Shown here: piece after piece, positions 21,901-28,487 of the stretch
Numbering within the stretch: the first letter of the stretch is position 1
How the letters are laid out: every line of letters begins with the position of its first letter
DNA from: a virus
Strand: one strand, 5' to 3'
Length of the DNA stretch: 29,957 bases
Virus record (IMG/VR): IMGVR_UViG_3300047550_005000
Coordinates: 1-29,957 of that record
Position numbers and translations under genes: made by a program
The notes under the pieces: generated by a model
What the model was told of the DNA's origin: nothing
What the model saw: only the letters and a program-made list of their open reading frames with translations
The model's database searches: none

Positions 21901-24391
21901 GTTGACCACCGATAGCTGCACCAGCAAAAGCACCACCGGTGCCGCCGAATATCCCGCCGATCACACCGCCGAGCAGGCCTTCGGGGCCGCCGAAGATGCC
22001 GCCGGAGATGGCAGCACCAGCAGTCTGCGCGAACTGCATACCGCTGAAGCGGCGACGTCCTCCTTCTCGACCTTCAAGCTCGCGATCGATCTTGCGCACA
22101 CTCCGAGAGATGCGCCGTTCCGTGGCCTCGAAGTTGGCAGCTAAGGGGTCGAGGTCTAAGCGGATCTCCTGGAGAGCCTGCCGGACTGCTTGTAGCTCAC
22201 GTGTGGTGCCTTTCGCAAAATTTGGAATGGCAGGTAGGCGGAACTGCTCAGCCCCGACGCCTACGCCTAAGCGGGCGGTGTACTCGGCGGGCGACTCCCC
22301 TGTCCGAGGCAGCATGCCTGTGGGCGTCTGCCCTAAGCGGACGCCACGAAACGCCTCGATTACCGAAGGGGCGTTGCCGGAAAATTGAATTGCTTGGCGG
22401 CGTAGTGCACGCTCTTGCTGCAAGACGGCAGTAGAGGCGCCCGAAACAGCCCGGCCAAAATTATCAACTATTTGCTGTAAGCGGGAAGCCCCGTCACGAA
22501 TAAGTTTGAACTGCCTAGGTATGTCGTCTGGATCTGTGCCGCGAGACATCTTGGTAATGTTATCCTGCGTTTTTCGTAAGGCTTGACTAAACGCATTGAT
22601 GGCGGCGTAAGGTGAGCCGGTACGACCCGCTATAAGCTGACTTCCTGCACTCTTCAGACTGTCTCCAAATACGCTCACTGAGTTGCGAAGCCTGGTAACT
22701 GCAGTACTTACGCCTTGCTCCATGGATACTTCCACGCGGCGGCGGTAGGCCTGGCCTGATTCGCCAGTACGGGGATATAGCTCGGCAGGAGCTTTGCCTG
22801 GGGCGAAAGAGGCAAAGGCCTGTTGGACAGCAGAGGAGCCGCCGGCGTAGCGGATAGCCCGACGCTGCAGATCCTGCATCGTATCGGTAGTTCCGTTTCC
22901 CGTGCGATTGAGGTTTCCGCCAAAGATTCCGAAAAGGTCTTGGACGGCTTGTTGTGGTGTGCGCCCCATAAGTTGTTGGGAAGCACCAGCACGTTGTGTT
23001 CCTACACCGACAATGGTTTCGTATAGCGGAGACAGATCTCTACCGCCTAGGCCCAAGGTGGCTTTGATGACGCCGCGACGATTTAGAAGTGCATCACGCC
23101 GAGCTAGGCGCCGATCGAATGCGGCTAATTCAGCATCAAAAGCGGCTTGCTGAGATGCAAGTAGGTCCGCATTCTTTTTATCTTCTAGATCTATAGCGCG
23201 GCGATTATAATTTTCTTGGACTTCAAGTAGACGTGTGTATGACTGTCGTGCAACAAGCGCTTGAGTATTTAAGGCTTCAACATAGTTGCCTGTTAACTCT
23301 TGTAGGTTTGCTTGCTCTGCCTCGCTTAGGATACCTTGGCGTAGACGCTTTTGGCGGTTGCGTCTGATAGAGCGCTCAACTGGATCGGGGTTGAAAAATT
23401 CTCTAAGTCCACTTGTGCGATTTAGTTCACGCTGTGCTTCAATACGTCTACGAATGGCTGCAACGGCACGATCTTCTTGAGAAGTTACTTCTTCTACGGA
23501 TGTACGTAAGCGACGATTAAGCTCTCTTAACTCTAGCGTTAGTTGACGGCGACGCTCGTAACCGGATATGTTTTCAAGTTCGGTGTTGATTTCATTGATG
23601 CGAAAACGTATGGCTGCAAGTGTGTCGGGTAATTCAAGTTTTAAGGATCTTTCGCCTACAAATTCTTTATATTGCGGGCTTTCGTACATAGCCGTTGTTG
23701 CTCGTAACTCTTGACGACCAACCGTGGCAGAGCGCACTGTGCCAACTAAAGCAATGCGCTGTTGATAACGTAAAAACTCTTGCGTGCTTATATTCAGAGA
23801 TTGCATCCGACGTTGAAGGATGCCTATCTGCCGAGCAATTACATCTAATGATGCACCGGGCATCTGCGTAAGCGTATTGGCGGCCTGACTGGCTTCGGTC
23901 TTAAAACGCCCTAAGTCTGCGGTGGCGCGTTGAATGTCATTGCTTAGTTGTACGAAGGCAGATGAGCCGGGGCGAGTCTGCTGACGGAGACGTTCGAGGC
24001 CGGCGATCTGACGCTCGATGGCACGGGCGTTTTGGTTGCTGGCGCCGGCACTACGCACTAAAGCCTCGCGTTGACGCTCAATTGCATCAGTAGAGCCGCG
24101 AAGCTCTGCTTGTAGCGTATTGATGTCGCCGGTGAGTTCTGTGAAGGCGCGACTGCCGAACTCGGCTTGGGTGCGGAGACCTCTTAGCGCTTCTAATTGG
24201 CCTCGGATAAGTTGTTCAGTTCGGCCGCTTTCGGCGCCGAAGTTTGTGATGCGTGTGCGTATATCGTCAATCTGCCTACCGCTTAGCTGAGCGACCTTGT
24301 CGAGGTCGCGGAAGGCGCCTTTGAGTTTGTCGACGCCTTCGTAGCCCTCGATGCCGAGGCGGATGAGGAGCTCGCTTACCTGCCTAGCCAT
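18977..24391 (-). CDS. Tape measure protein with an embedded M15-like peptidase motif
   Basis: An 1804-residue protein that sets tail length. Residues 1-790 are largely coiled coil. A Gly-rich hydrophobic block lies near 790-825 (GGIFGGPEGLLGGVIGGIFG). The tape-measure N-terminal-type domain is at ~832-1050 (SAEELNQIAERLPGTFTLFA). A second coiled coil is followed at ~1335-1435 by DHGGSNYHEHLSF and GHSTGSAHYSGLAFDVPG, the latter with the SxHxxGxAxD motif of M15 DD-peptidases. The C-terminus has the usual MGGIVQSPTLFRYANGG and GLMGEAGPEAIIPLQR. Such proteins enter the host membrane during DNA transfer, and a muralytic domain would help cross the wall. Its start overlaps the GT stop by 8 bp. GC content changes abruptly between domains. 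Confidence 0.95.
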   Translation of the reverse strand: MARQVSELLIRLGIEGYEGVDKLKGAFRDLDKVAQLSGRQIDDIRTRITNFGAESGRTEQLIRGQLEALRGLRTQAEFGSRAFTELTGDINTLQAELRGSTDAIERQREALVRSAGASNQNARAIERQIAGLERLRQQTRPGSSAFVQLSNDIQRATADLGRFKTEASQAANTLTQMPGASLDVIARQIGILQRRMQSLNISTQEFLRYQQRIALVGTVRSATVGRQELRATTAMYESPQYKEFVGERSLKLELPDTLAAIRFRINEINTELENISGYERRRQLTLELRELNRRLRTSVEEVTSQEDRAVAAIRRRIEAQRELNRTSGLREFFNPDPVERSIRRNRQKRLRQGILSEAEQANLQELTGNYVEALNTQALVARQSYTRLLEVQENYNRRAIDLEDKKNADLLASQQAAFDAELAAFDRRLARRDALLNRRGVIKATLGLGGRDLSPLYETIVGVGTQRAGASQQLMGRTPQQAVQDLFGIFGGNLNRTGNGTTDTMQDLQRRAIRYAGGSSAVQQAFASFAPGKAPAELYPRTGESGQAYRRRVEVSMEQGVSTAVTRLRNSVSVFGDSLKSAGSQLIAGRTGSPYAAINAFSQALRKTQDNITKMSRGTDPDDIPRQFKLIRDGASRLQQIVDNFGRAVSGASTAVLQQERALRRQAIQFSGNAPSVIEAFRGVRLGQTPTGMLPRTGESPAEYTARLGVGVGAEQFRLPAIPNFAKGTTRELQAVRQALQEIRLDLDPLAANFEATERRISRSVRKIDRELEGREGGRRRFSGMQFAQTAGAAISGGIFGGPEGLLGGVIGGIFGGTGGAFAGAAIGGQLGMFRQQLTIATDYAAQLSKLRISLRGVAGSAKEYEQALQATINAGARFNLQPTEATESFTRLAASVKGAGGTIRDTELAFNAITAAVKATGGNTEQVQGAMLALTQIFSKGKVSAEELNQIAERLPGTFTLFAKSAGKTGPELQKALQEGSVGLNDFMKFVLAVGDKYTPIMDKLASSSENAGERMKVSFANLKVAIGDALTPIGASIQNVTTQLIDMALRAARALKLVREAAGAEITLERGRDIQGRVGEAYRAVERRNAQFTFGDPRREAYAAIDRAFKSITPQAGVEGTRQNIASLKDLIEIQRRLGVGEGSEEQVARRMRMLSTQGEQLRKRLEDEEARMKRLTEAEKASVTKFAQPTGNESTAEKARKQAVKDAQVAAEQAQRRNEEIAQQEIRLADDVFKRRIELEEQFYQRRKELADLNAQNELRLLFGASRERAAADLRYRQSIEEYDRRIAAARNAVSQAQLDLSGAQKMAAITAASAAPSTAGRFPSGISGYITGDPRSPYYRADHGGSNYHEHLSFVTRAAAEAAYATLRAAGIQVTEFKGYGRVGGHSTGSAHYSGLAFDVPGAQVPVGQERALTARVQQLLGIAGGAGRQRSAVASQLNRNITDQGDILASEGRLSAENATLSGLLQDKPAFEKAAAKTLILDYTESLRQQNEELTKELRLSKERIGLQMEGYTEAYIELQLELNENAREQNKLRIDALTADKAQAAAIKDNLEQYRKQADLLREIYDLQENAKRGFGFREGARQYVESIGSMKEATAQLTTSGIKGLEESLFSLATTGTANFNQFASELLKQTARIILQQLVLKPLIQGLTSLFGGPATAASGVGSLGPAALNFGPIGPGISAFSANGNAFAANGIVPYAMGGIVQSPTLFRYANGGVPGTGLMGEAGPEAIIPLQRGRNGKLGVAGGGGTTNITVNVDASGTSANNDPGQAAALGRVISQAVQAELVKQKRPGGILSR

Positions 24392-25072
24392 CGGTGTCTG
24401 CCTGCTTAGCGAAGGCGCTGAGGGCTGCGGATTCCATGATCTGCAAAGCCTCCAGCATCTCGCGACGGTCTTGAACGCAGTATAGGTCGAAGAGGCCGCC
24501 CGGGTTTAGCAGCACGTCATAGCGCATGCCAACGTAGCCAGCCATCGACACAGTCCATTGGGTCTGGGCCCTAAGGAACATCATGACGATGTCCCAGTTC
24601 TCCTCCCAGACCACGAAGTTTTTGTCGTCTTCTTCTGTCGTGCCTACAGACTTAGGGAGGACGAGGCCGAAGGCCTTAGCGTCGTCCTCCGTTTTGTCTT
24701 CAACGCGGGGTTTGCCGCCGCTTGCCCAGTAGGTGGCGGCGTCCTTCAGTTTCCCGCTTTGGCTCCGTCGAAGGTCTCGGTGTAGGCCTTGAGGACGCCA
24801 CGGATCCAGTACGGGTCGTCAGTGAACTCTTTGACCGCTTCGGCAGAGAAGGGGATGGGCTTGCCGGCCTCATCGTCAATACCGCTCCAGTCGACTAGGA
24901 CGGCTTTGAGGAGCTCGAGTTCGCTCTTGCTGCCGAGCTTGGCGAACTCGGCGCGGCCGATGCGCTTGAAGGTGGCGTCGAAGGTGCTCGAGTCAAATGT
25001 GCCGCCGTCTGTGGGCTCTTCGACGGTTACTGGCCACTTGAACGTCTTGACCTTCTTGCGAATGAATGCCAC
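24384..25072 (-). CDS. G-T tail assembly chaperone fusion made by -1 frameshift
   Basis: The ribosome would read the G frame to the heptamer G-GGA-AAC at 24755-24749, slip back one base and continue CTG AAG GAC in the -1 frame to 24384. That adds 121 residues to the G part (about 229 in all). The -1 frame has no stop from the heptamer on and encodes a plausible protein: LKDAATYWASGGKPR, an acidic linker, then FVVWEENWDIVMMFLRAQTQ, which resembles DUF1799, a known T-type domain. In lambda, G and GT bind the tape measure and recruit tube protein in a fixed ratio. The stop overlaps the tape measure start by 8 bp. Frameshifting itself is inferred. Confidence 0.82.
24746..25072 (-). CDS. Tail assembly chaperone G
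   Basis: A 108-residue protein from the GTG at 25072 (AFIRKKVKTFKWPVTVEEP). The frame is open to a TTG at 25093, but homologues I recall begin at this MAFxRKK. It contains TFDATFKRIGRAEFAKLG and VDWSGIDDEAGKPIPFSAEA, the latter typical of tail chaperones of this class. It ends GAKAGN at TGA, which follows the slippery heptamer directly. It is cytoplasmic and assists tail polymerisation around the tape measure. It is not expected in the finished virion. It is the first gene after the terminator downstream of the tube protein. Confidence 0.87.
   Translation of the reverse strand: MAFIRKKVKTFKWPVTVEEPTDGGTFDSSTFDATFKRIGRAEFAKLGSKSELELLKAVLVDWSGIDDEAGKPIPFSAEAVKEFTDDPYWIRGVLKAYTETFDGAKAGN
24749..24755 (-). 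promoter_or_regulatory. Slippery heptamer GGGAAAC for -1 frameshifting
   Basis: The sequence is X-XXY-YYZ in the G frame (GCG GGA AAC TGA), one base different from lambda's GGGAAAG. The zero-frame stop follows immediately. Re-pairing one base back gives GGG AAA and opens the long T frame. No strong downstream pseudoknot was identified by eye. Confidence 0.87.
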
Positions 25073-25111
25073 AGGTTGGAGTATTGGGTGCAATAGGAGT
25101 ATAGGCGCATG

Positions 25112-25147
25112 AAAAAGCCCCCTAGGCCGTGGTGCGGCTAAGGGGCT
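25112..25147 (-). terminator. Rho-independent terminator after the tube protein gene
   Basis: On the minus strand the stem begins AGCCCC and closes with GGGGCT, extended inward by TAG/CTA and CCG/CGG with one mismatch and a bulge. It is followed by TTTTTC. It lies about 33 bp past the tail tube stop and 40 bp before the G gene. It should lower transcription of the chaperone and tape measure genes relative to the tube. Confidence 0.78.
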
Positions 25148-25179
25148 AGGTGACGAAGCAGCGTGGCTGCGTAGCCGGC

Positions 25180-26130
25180 TTAGGTGTAGATGAGCTGGAA
25201 CTCGTCGTTGCCGGCAGTCGAGGGGACGGCGGTGTACGGGATGGTCAGCATTGCGATGCCATCTTGGTCGGCGTAGGACACGTCACCGATGTCGATCCGG
25301 GTGGATGTGAAGTCGATGATGTTGCCTGCGGTTTGACCGTGCTGCCAGAGCAGGTTGCCCAACGTGCCATCAGCAAGGGCGTCGGTGAAGTAGTTGTGGC
25401 CACCTGCGCCAAGAACGACGGCTTCCATGGTGAGGGAGCCGTTGGAGCGGCGATCGGTCAGCAGAGTCTGTTTGGTGCCGCCGACGAGCTCGCGGTAGAC
25501 CAGCGAGTTGCCGATGTCGAAGGAGAGAGTCTGCAGAGCGCCGCTGTAAGAGAAGAGCTCGAAGCCGGTGGTGTTGCCGTTCTTGAAGACGACAGGAGTG
25601 GCCTGGTTCGCGTAAGTGGGCGAGGCGGCTGCGGTGTCGGTGGGGCCGTTGTAAATTCCGGTGAAAGTGAAGTCGATCGTGGGGATCTGGCCTACGGTCG
25701 TGTTGATGACGAAGGTGCCGCGAGCACCGGTTACCTTATGCAGGATGCCATCAATGTTGTAGTAGATGGTGACGCTGCTGGGTGCCGAGGAGCTGGTGGG
25801 GGCGTAGGTGACGCTGCCAGGACTGGCAACGATGGTCTCGGTCATTCCAGATGCCTTAAGCGCTGGACCGTAGGCCGGAGGTGTGCCGGCAGTGCCGGAA
25901 CCGGCGAGCTCAACGCTGAAGGTGCATTGGACGCGGGTGTTGGCCAGCAGCTGCTCCGAAGCGCCCAGGTAGGGGCGCACGAGGTCGCGGCTCACCACGT
26001 CGCTCTGTAGGGGCACGATGTTGAGGTCACGGACCAACACGGCGTTGGCAGCACCGGTGGGGACGGGGTCCGTGCCGTAGGTCACCTCAAGCTTCATCAG
26101 GATGAGGCGCTTGCGGAGGAGAAGAGGCAT
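25180..26130 (-). CDS. Major tail (tube) protein
   Basis: A 316-residue protein: an N-terminal basic stretch (MPLLLRKRLILMKLEVTYGT), then DPVPTGAANAVLVRDLNIVP and SRDLVRPYLGASEQLLANTR, followed by beta-rich, Gly/Thr/Ser-rich sequence with QIPTIDFTFTGIYNGPTD. These are landmarks of the phage tail tube family of phi1026b-like siphophages. The protein stacks as rings to form the tail tube. Position between the tail terminator and G/GT is as expected. A strong hairpin terminator follows. The C-terminal half may include an extra decorating beta domain. Confidence comes from both motif and context. Confidence 0.88.
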   Translation of the reverse strand: MPLLLRKRLILMKLEVTYGTDPVPTGAANAVLVRDLNIVPLQSDVVSRDLVRPYLGASEQLLANTRVQCTFSVELAGSGTAGTPPAYGPALKASGMTETIVASPGSVTYAPTSSSAPSSVTIYYNIDGILHKVTGARGTFVINTTVGQIPTIDFTFTGIYNGPTDTAAASPTYANQATPVVFKNGNTTGFELFSYSGALQTLSFDIGNSLVYRELVGGTKQTLLTDRRSNGSLTMEAVVLGAGGHNYFTDALADGTLGNLLWQHGQTAGNIIDFTSTRIDIGDVSYADQDGIAMLTIPYTAVPSTAGNDEFQLIYT

Positions 26131-26163
26131 TGGTTTGATCCGTTACGAAGGGGAAAGCGCAGA

Positions 26164-26346
26164 TCAGGGCCAGATCCAGGTGCGTTTACCTGTTTCTGGA
26201 TCTAGCAGGCACGTACCCGCACGATCACGTTGCTCGTCTTCCAGATTAGGTGCAGCGGGTTGAGAGACCTCAGCCGGTACTTCGATAGCGAAGGTTGCGG
26301 ACTCAGTAGGCTCTGGAGCCGGAACAGAAGAGGAGGTTTTGCTCAT
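26164..26346 (-). CDS. Small acidic hypothetical protein
   Basis: A 60-residue protein, low complexity in the first half (SSSVPAPEPTESATFAIEVP, rich in Pro/Ala/Glu/Ser), ending CLLDPETGKRTWIWP. The last dozen residues look like a short structured or binding segment. I recognise no family. It lies between the probable tail terminator and the tube protein, 4 bp from the former. A flexible tail or chaperone-like role is conceivable, but nothing in the sequence shows it. Confidence 0.6.
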   Translation of the reverse strand: MSKTSSSVPAPEPTESATFAIEVPAEVSQPAAPNLEDEQRDRAGTCLLDPETGKRTWIWP

Positions 26347-26350
26347 TGTC

Positions 26351-26770
26351 TTAGGTGAGGGAGCTTACGGAGGTGCGGTACCGGATGTCGAATTCGCAGG
26401 AGATGACGGCAGCCGGTACGTCGGCCTCTACAAACTCGAATGATACTTGGGCCGGCTGTACATCGATGGCGATGCCGCCAAGGGTGAGGTCGGCCATCAG
26501 CTTGGAGTGGAGCGATTCGATGGTGGGGTCGGCCGCCTGATCGGCAATGGTGCTGCGGCTGATGACGACGACGCGGATGCGCAGGGTCCAGTCGAGGGTG
26601 GGCAGGCTGGTGTTCTGGACCGGGATGTCGGTTACTGGTTCGACGACGATGGCCGGGGACTCGGCGCGAGTCATCGGCTCTGCACGGTTGCGGTAGATCC
26701 GCGTGCCTACGCCTGTCGTACCGGTAAGCGTGGTGCGTACTGCGGCCAGGATGGCTTCGCGACGTGTCAT
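26351..26770 (-). CDS. Probable tail terminator protein (lambda U-like)
   Basis: A 139-residue protein. It starts MTRREAILAAVRTTLTGTTG with an R-I-Y-R-N-R segment, then SPAIVVEPVTDIP, a strand WTLRIRVVVISR, a helix DPTIESLHSKLMADL and terminal strands ending CEFDIRYRTS. This alpha-beta layout (helix, IxRxR, VxP, strand, helix, strand) is that of gpU-type terminators, which cap the tube and join it to the head. Position directly before the tube genes supports this. The remote family match is by pattern only, and a minor head-tail protein remains possible. Confidence 0.77.
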   Translation of the reverse strand: MTRREAILAAVRTTLTGTTGVGTRIYRNRAEPMTRAESPAIVVEPVTDIPVQNTSLPTLDWTLRIRVVVISRSTIADQAADPTIESLHSKLMADLTLGGIAIDVQPAQVSFEFVEADVPAAVISCEFDIRYRTSVSSLT

Positions 26771-26808
26771 AAGCAGAGGGGCAGCAAGGTGGTGCGATGG
26801 CGTGGGGC

Positions 26809-27129
26809 CTAAGAGGCAGCCATCATGATGCTCAGGGTGCGACCGCTTACTTGTGTGAGCGTGACGACGCGGATGTAGCGGAGCACATAGCCGGAGTAGA
26901 AGTCAGCGTGGGTGCCGGCACCTTTGGTTTTTGAGGTGTCGAGGGAGGCCCAGGTCGAGCCGTCGATTGAACCTTGGATTTCCCAGGTGATGTCGCCACC
27001 AGTGACCGTGCATATGAAGGTGAGGTTGGACCCCCTTACCTCGACTACTTCTGAGGTGCCTACTGCAGTGATCGTTGCAAAGGTGTAGACGTTGCGACTG
27101 AAGTCAGTACTTAGGCCGTAGATAGCCAT
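26809..27129 (-). CDS. Small beta-sandwich structural protein, unknown role
   Basis: A 106-residue protein: MAIYGLSTDFSRNVYTFATI, then VEVRGSNLTFICTVTGGDIT, WEIQGSIDGSTWASLDTSK and LRYIRVVTLTQVSGRTLSI. The pattern of short strands with W-x-IQGSxDGSxW resembles small Ig-like or F5/8-like beta sandwiches used as capsid or tail decorations. There is a loose resemblance to 27798-28208 (VKIQSSDTSGGSYSDV). It lies in the head-tail connector region before the tail terminator. Function unknown; a virion structural protein is likely from context. Confidence 0.7.
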   Translation of the reverse strand: MAIYGLSTDFSRNVYTFATITAVGTSEVVEVRGSNLTFICTVTGGDITWEIQGSIDGSTWASLDTSKTKGAGTHADFYSGYVLRYIRVVTLTQVSGRTLSIMMAAS

Positions 27130-27252
27130 AAGGCCTCGCGTAGGTGTGCCTTGAGTCTACGTAGGTAGGCGTAGGGGGCTAGGCCTGTGAGGGTGTGTTG
27201 GGGTTTGGAGGTTAAGTCGGTGACGAGGTATTGGGACTTAGGGGTGTGGTGG

Positions 27253-27408
27253 CTACGCCGGCGTAGGGGCTAAGCCGGCGTAGGGGCCTGGGTCGGGAGA
27301 GCCGGTGGTGATGGCCAAGGCGCGGCGGTAGAGGTAGCAGTCGGTCTTGCCGGCGGCTTCTAGGCCTTCGCGGACTTTGTGCCAGTTGGCGCGAGTGCGG
27401 GCATCCAT
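27253..27408 (-). CDS. 51-residue small protein
   Basis: The only gene in the stretch 27130-27430. MDARTRANWHKVREGLEAAG is followed by KTDCYLYRRALAITTGSPDP and a short tail. I remember similar short proteins (TRANWxKVxxALEAAGKTD, YRRAxAI, DPGP) in cyanophage structural operons, with unknown function. The helical N-terminus and RRA helix look well formed. The last residues are encoded across a 17-bp tandem repeat, so the end (GLAPTPA) may be a recent frame change. It lies between the connector and the beta-sandwich protein gene. Confidence 0.72.
   Translation of the reverse strand: MDARTRANWHKVREGLEAAGKTDCYLYRRALAITTGSPDPGPYAGLAPTPA
27257..27287. repeat. Two 14-bp copies with 17-bp period (gccggcgtaggggc)
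   Basis: Copies at 27257-27270 and 27274-27287, separated by TAA. They overlap the 3' end of the 51-residue gene. Because the period is not a multiple of 3, the second copy read on the minus strand changes frame and supplies the stop codon. Again the spacer context is CTAAG. Confidence 0.85.
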
Positions 27409-27430
27409 AGGCTGGCGAGGAGGTAAGGGC

Positions 27431-27709
27431 CTACGGTTTTAGTAGCATGACTTCACAAAATTTGCCGTCGTCGATGAGTAGGGTTTCGCGGACGGTGTAA
27501 GTAGCGCCCGCGACAGTGATGGTGTCGGCGTACTTGAGGTTGCCGAACTCGCTAGCAAGACAGGTGAGCTTGTAGTCGGTGCTCAGTACGACCCCATCGG
27601 CTACGAGTTCGCTGGGCATGTCGAGGATGCCCAGGCCGGTGACAGCACCGCTTGTGCAGATGACGCCAAAGTCGGCTAGGAATACGCTTAGATCTTCGGT
27701 TAAGGCCAT
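27431..27709 (-). CDS. Head-tail joining / connector protein
   Basis: A 92-residue protein: MALTEDLSVFLADFGVICTS, then GILDMPSELVADGVVLSTDY, LKYADTITVAGATYTVRETL and LIDDGKFCEVMLLKP. The late segment (D-T-I-T-V-x-G-x-x-Y-x-V-R...DDG.F..V.L) is typical of lambda FII-like head-tail joining proteins of about 90-110 residues, which sit at the base of the head vertex where the tail attaches. The position after head genes and before tail genes agrees. A hairpin terminator precedes it on the message. Confidence 0.77.
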   Translation of the reverse strand: MALTEDLSVFLADFGVICTSGAVTGLGILDMPSELVADGVVLSTDYKLTCLASEFGNLKYADTITVAGATYTVRETLLIDDGKFCEVMLLKP

Positions 27710-27734
27710 AAGTTTGTAGCGAAAGATTCCTATG

Positions 27735-27771
27735 AAAGTAAAAGAAAAGCCTCGGGCGGTGACCCGAGGCT
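27735..27771 (-). terminator. Strong rho-independent terminator
   Basis: A perfect 9-bp GC-rich stem, AGCCTCGGG with CCCGAGGCT around a 6-nt loop (positions 27748-27771). On the minus strand it is followed by TTTCTTTTACTTT. It lies 27 bp past the probable decoration protein gene and 38 bp before the connector gene, so capsid and decoration genes can be expressed above the neck genes. Confidence 0.93.
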
Positions 27772-27797
27772 ATGCATCCCATTAGACCGTCACCAGC

Positions 27798-28208
27798 TTA
27801 GGCGTACTTCTTGGCGCCGACAGCGTTGATGCTGTAGGTGTGGGAAGAAGAGGAGGTGGTGCTAACGGCTTTGATCCAGCGCTTGGCGGCGCCCTTTGGG
27901 AAGACGAGGTACTGCTTGGAGGCAGTGGTGCTCACCTGGGCGAAGGCCACGGCAGAGGAGGCCACTTCGGAACCACCGCGATAGAAGGCGGTGGTCACGT
28001 CGGAGTAGGAGCCGCCGGAGGTGTCGGAGCTCTGGATCTTGACGTCGAGGGTGGAGGTGCCGCCGTTGGCGACATCCAGGATGACGACGACGTCGCCTTC
28101 GTAATCGTTGAGGTCAACGGCGGTGCCGTCGAGGTTGGAGGTGCGCACGGCGGTAGGGGCCAGTGCGAAGTGCTGGAGCTTCTCCAGACCGGTGGACAGA
28201 ATCGACAT
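27798..28208 (-). CDS. Probable capsid decoration / cement protein
   Basis: A 136-residue Ser/Thr/Ala/Val-rich beta protein: MSILSTGLEKLQHFALAPTA, then DYEGDVVVILDVANGGTSTL, DVKIQSSDTSGGSYSDVTTA, QYLVFPKGAAKRWIKAVSTT and YSINAVGAKKYA. The compact all-beta design, lack of catalytic motif, place just after the capsid gene and the strong terminator behind it (typical for highly expressed structural genes) suggest a head decoration protein. The alternative is a neck or head-tail protein. No sequence family was recognised with certainty. Confidence 0.75.
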   Translation of the reverse strand: MSILSTGLEKLQHFALAPTAVRTSNLDGTAVDLNDYEGDVVVILDVANGGTSTLDVKIQSSDTSGGSYSDVTTAFYRGGSEVASSAVAFAQVSTTASKQYLVFPKGAAKRWIKAVSTTSSSSHTYSINAVGAKKYA

Positions 28209-28211
28209 GAC

Positions 28212-28460
28212 TTAGTCCTCGAGGGTAGGCGGGGAAATTTTGGTGCCCTTAGGTTTTGAGGCCTTTGGGGATGCGGGTTCGACTGGCGTCGCCGGCTTCG
28301 AAGGCTCAGCAGCGACAGTCGAGGGCTTAGGAGGCTCAGCGGGGATCGCCTTGCCCAGGCCGATAAGCATGGTGCCGACGGCTTCTGGGAGGTCGAGGAC
28401 GGAGCCAGCCGAAGCTGGCTCGCCTGCGATCATCACCTGCCTAAGGATCTCGATGAACAT
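28212..28460 (-). CDS. Small protein between capsid and decoration genes
   Basis: An 82-residue protein. The N-terminus (MFIEILRQVMIAGEPASAGS, VLDLPEAVGTMLIGLGKAIP) matches a common phage pattern of VxIAGExxxAGxVLDLxExxAxxLIxxGKA found next to capsid genes. The rest is a disordered Pro/Lys/Ala/Ser tail with several PSKPATP-like pieces. Its exact role is unknown. It is 3 bp upstream of the decoration gene and 27 bp after the capsid gene, so it is part of the head block. Confidence 0.72.
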   Translation of the reverse strand: MFIEILRQVMIAGEPASAGSVLDLPEAVGTMLIGLGKAIPAEPPKPSTVAAEPSKPATPVEPASPKASKPKGTKISPPTLED

Positions 28461-28487
28461 GGATCAGGAGGCGAGGGGAGGGGCCTA

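Noticed and set aside
25150-26010. Open frame of 286 codons on the plus strand
   Set aside because: It lies wholly antisense to the tail tube gene, has repetitive Gly/Val/Ala composition from the codon bias of the other strand, and spans the terminator.
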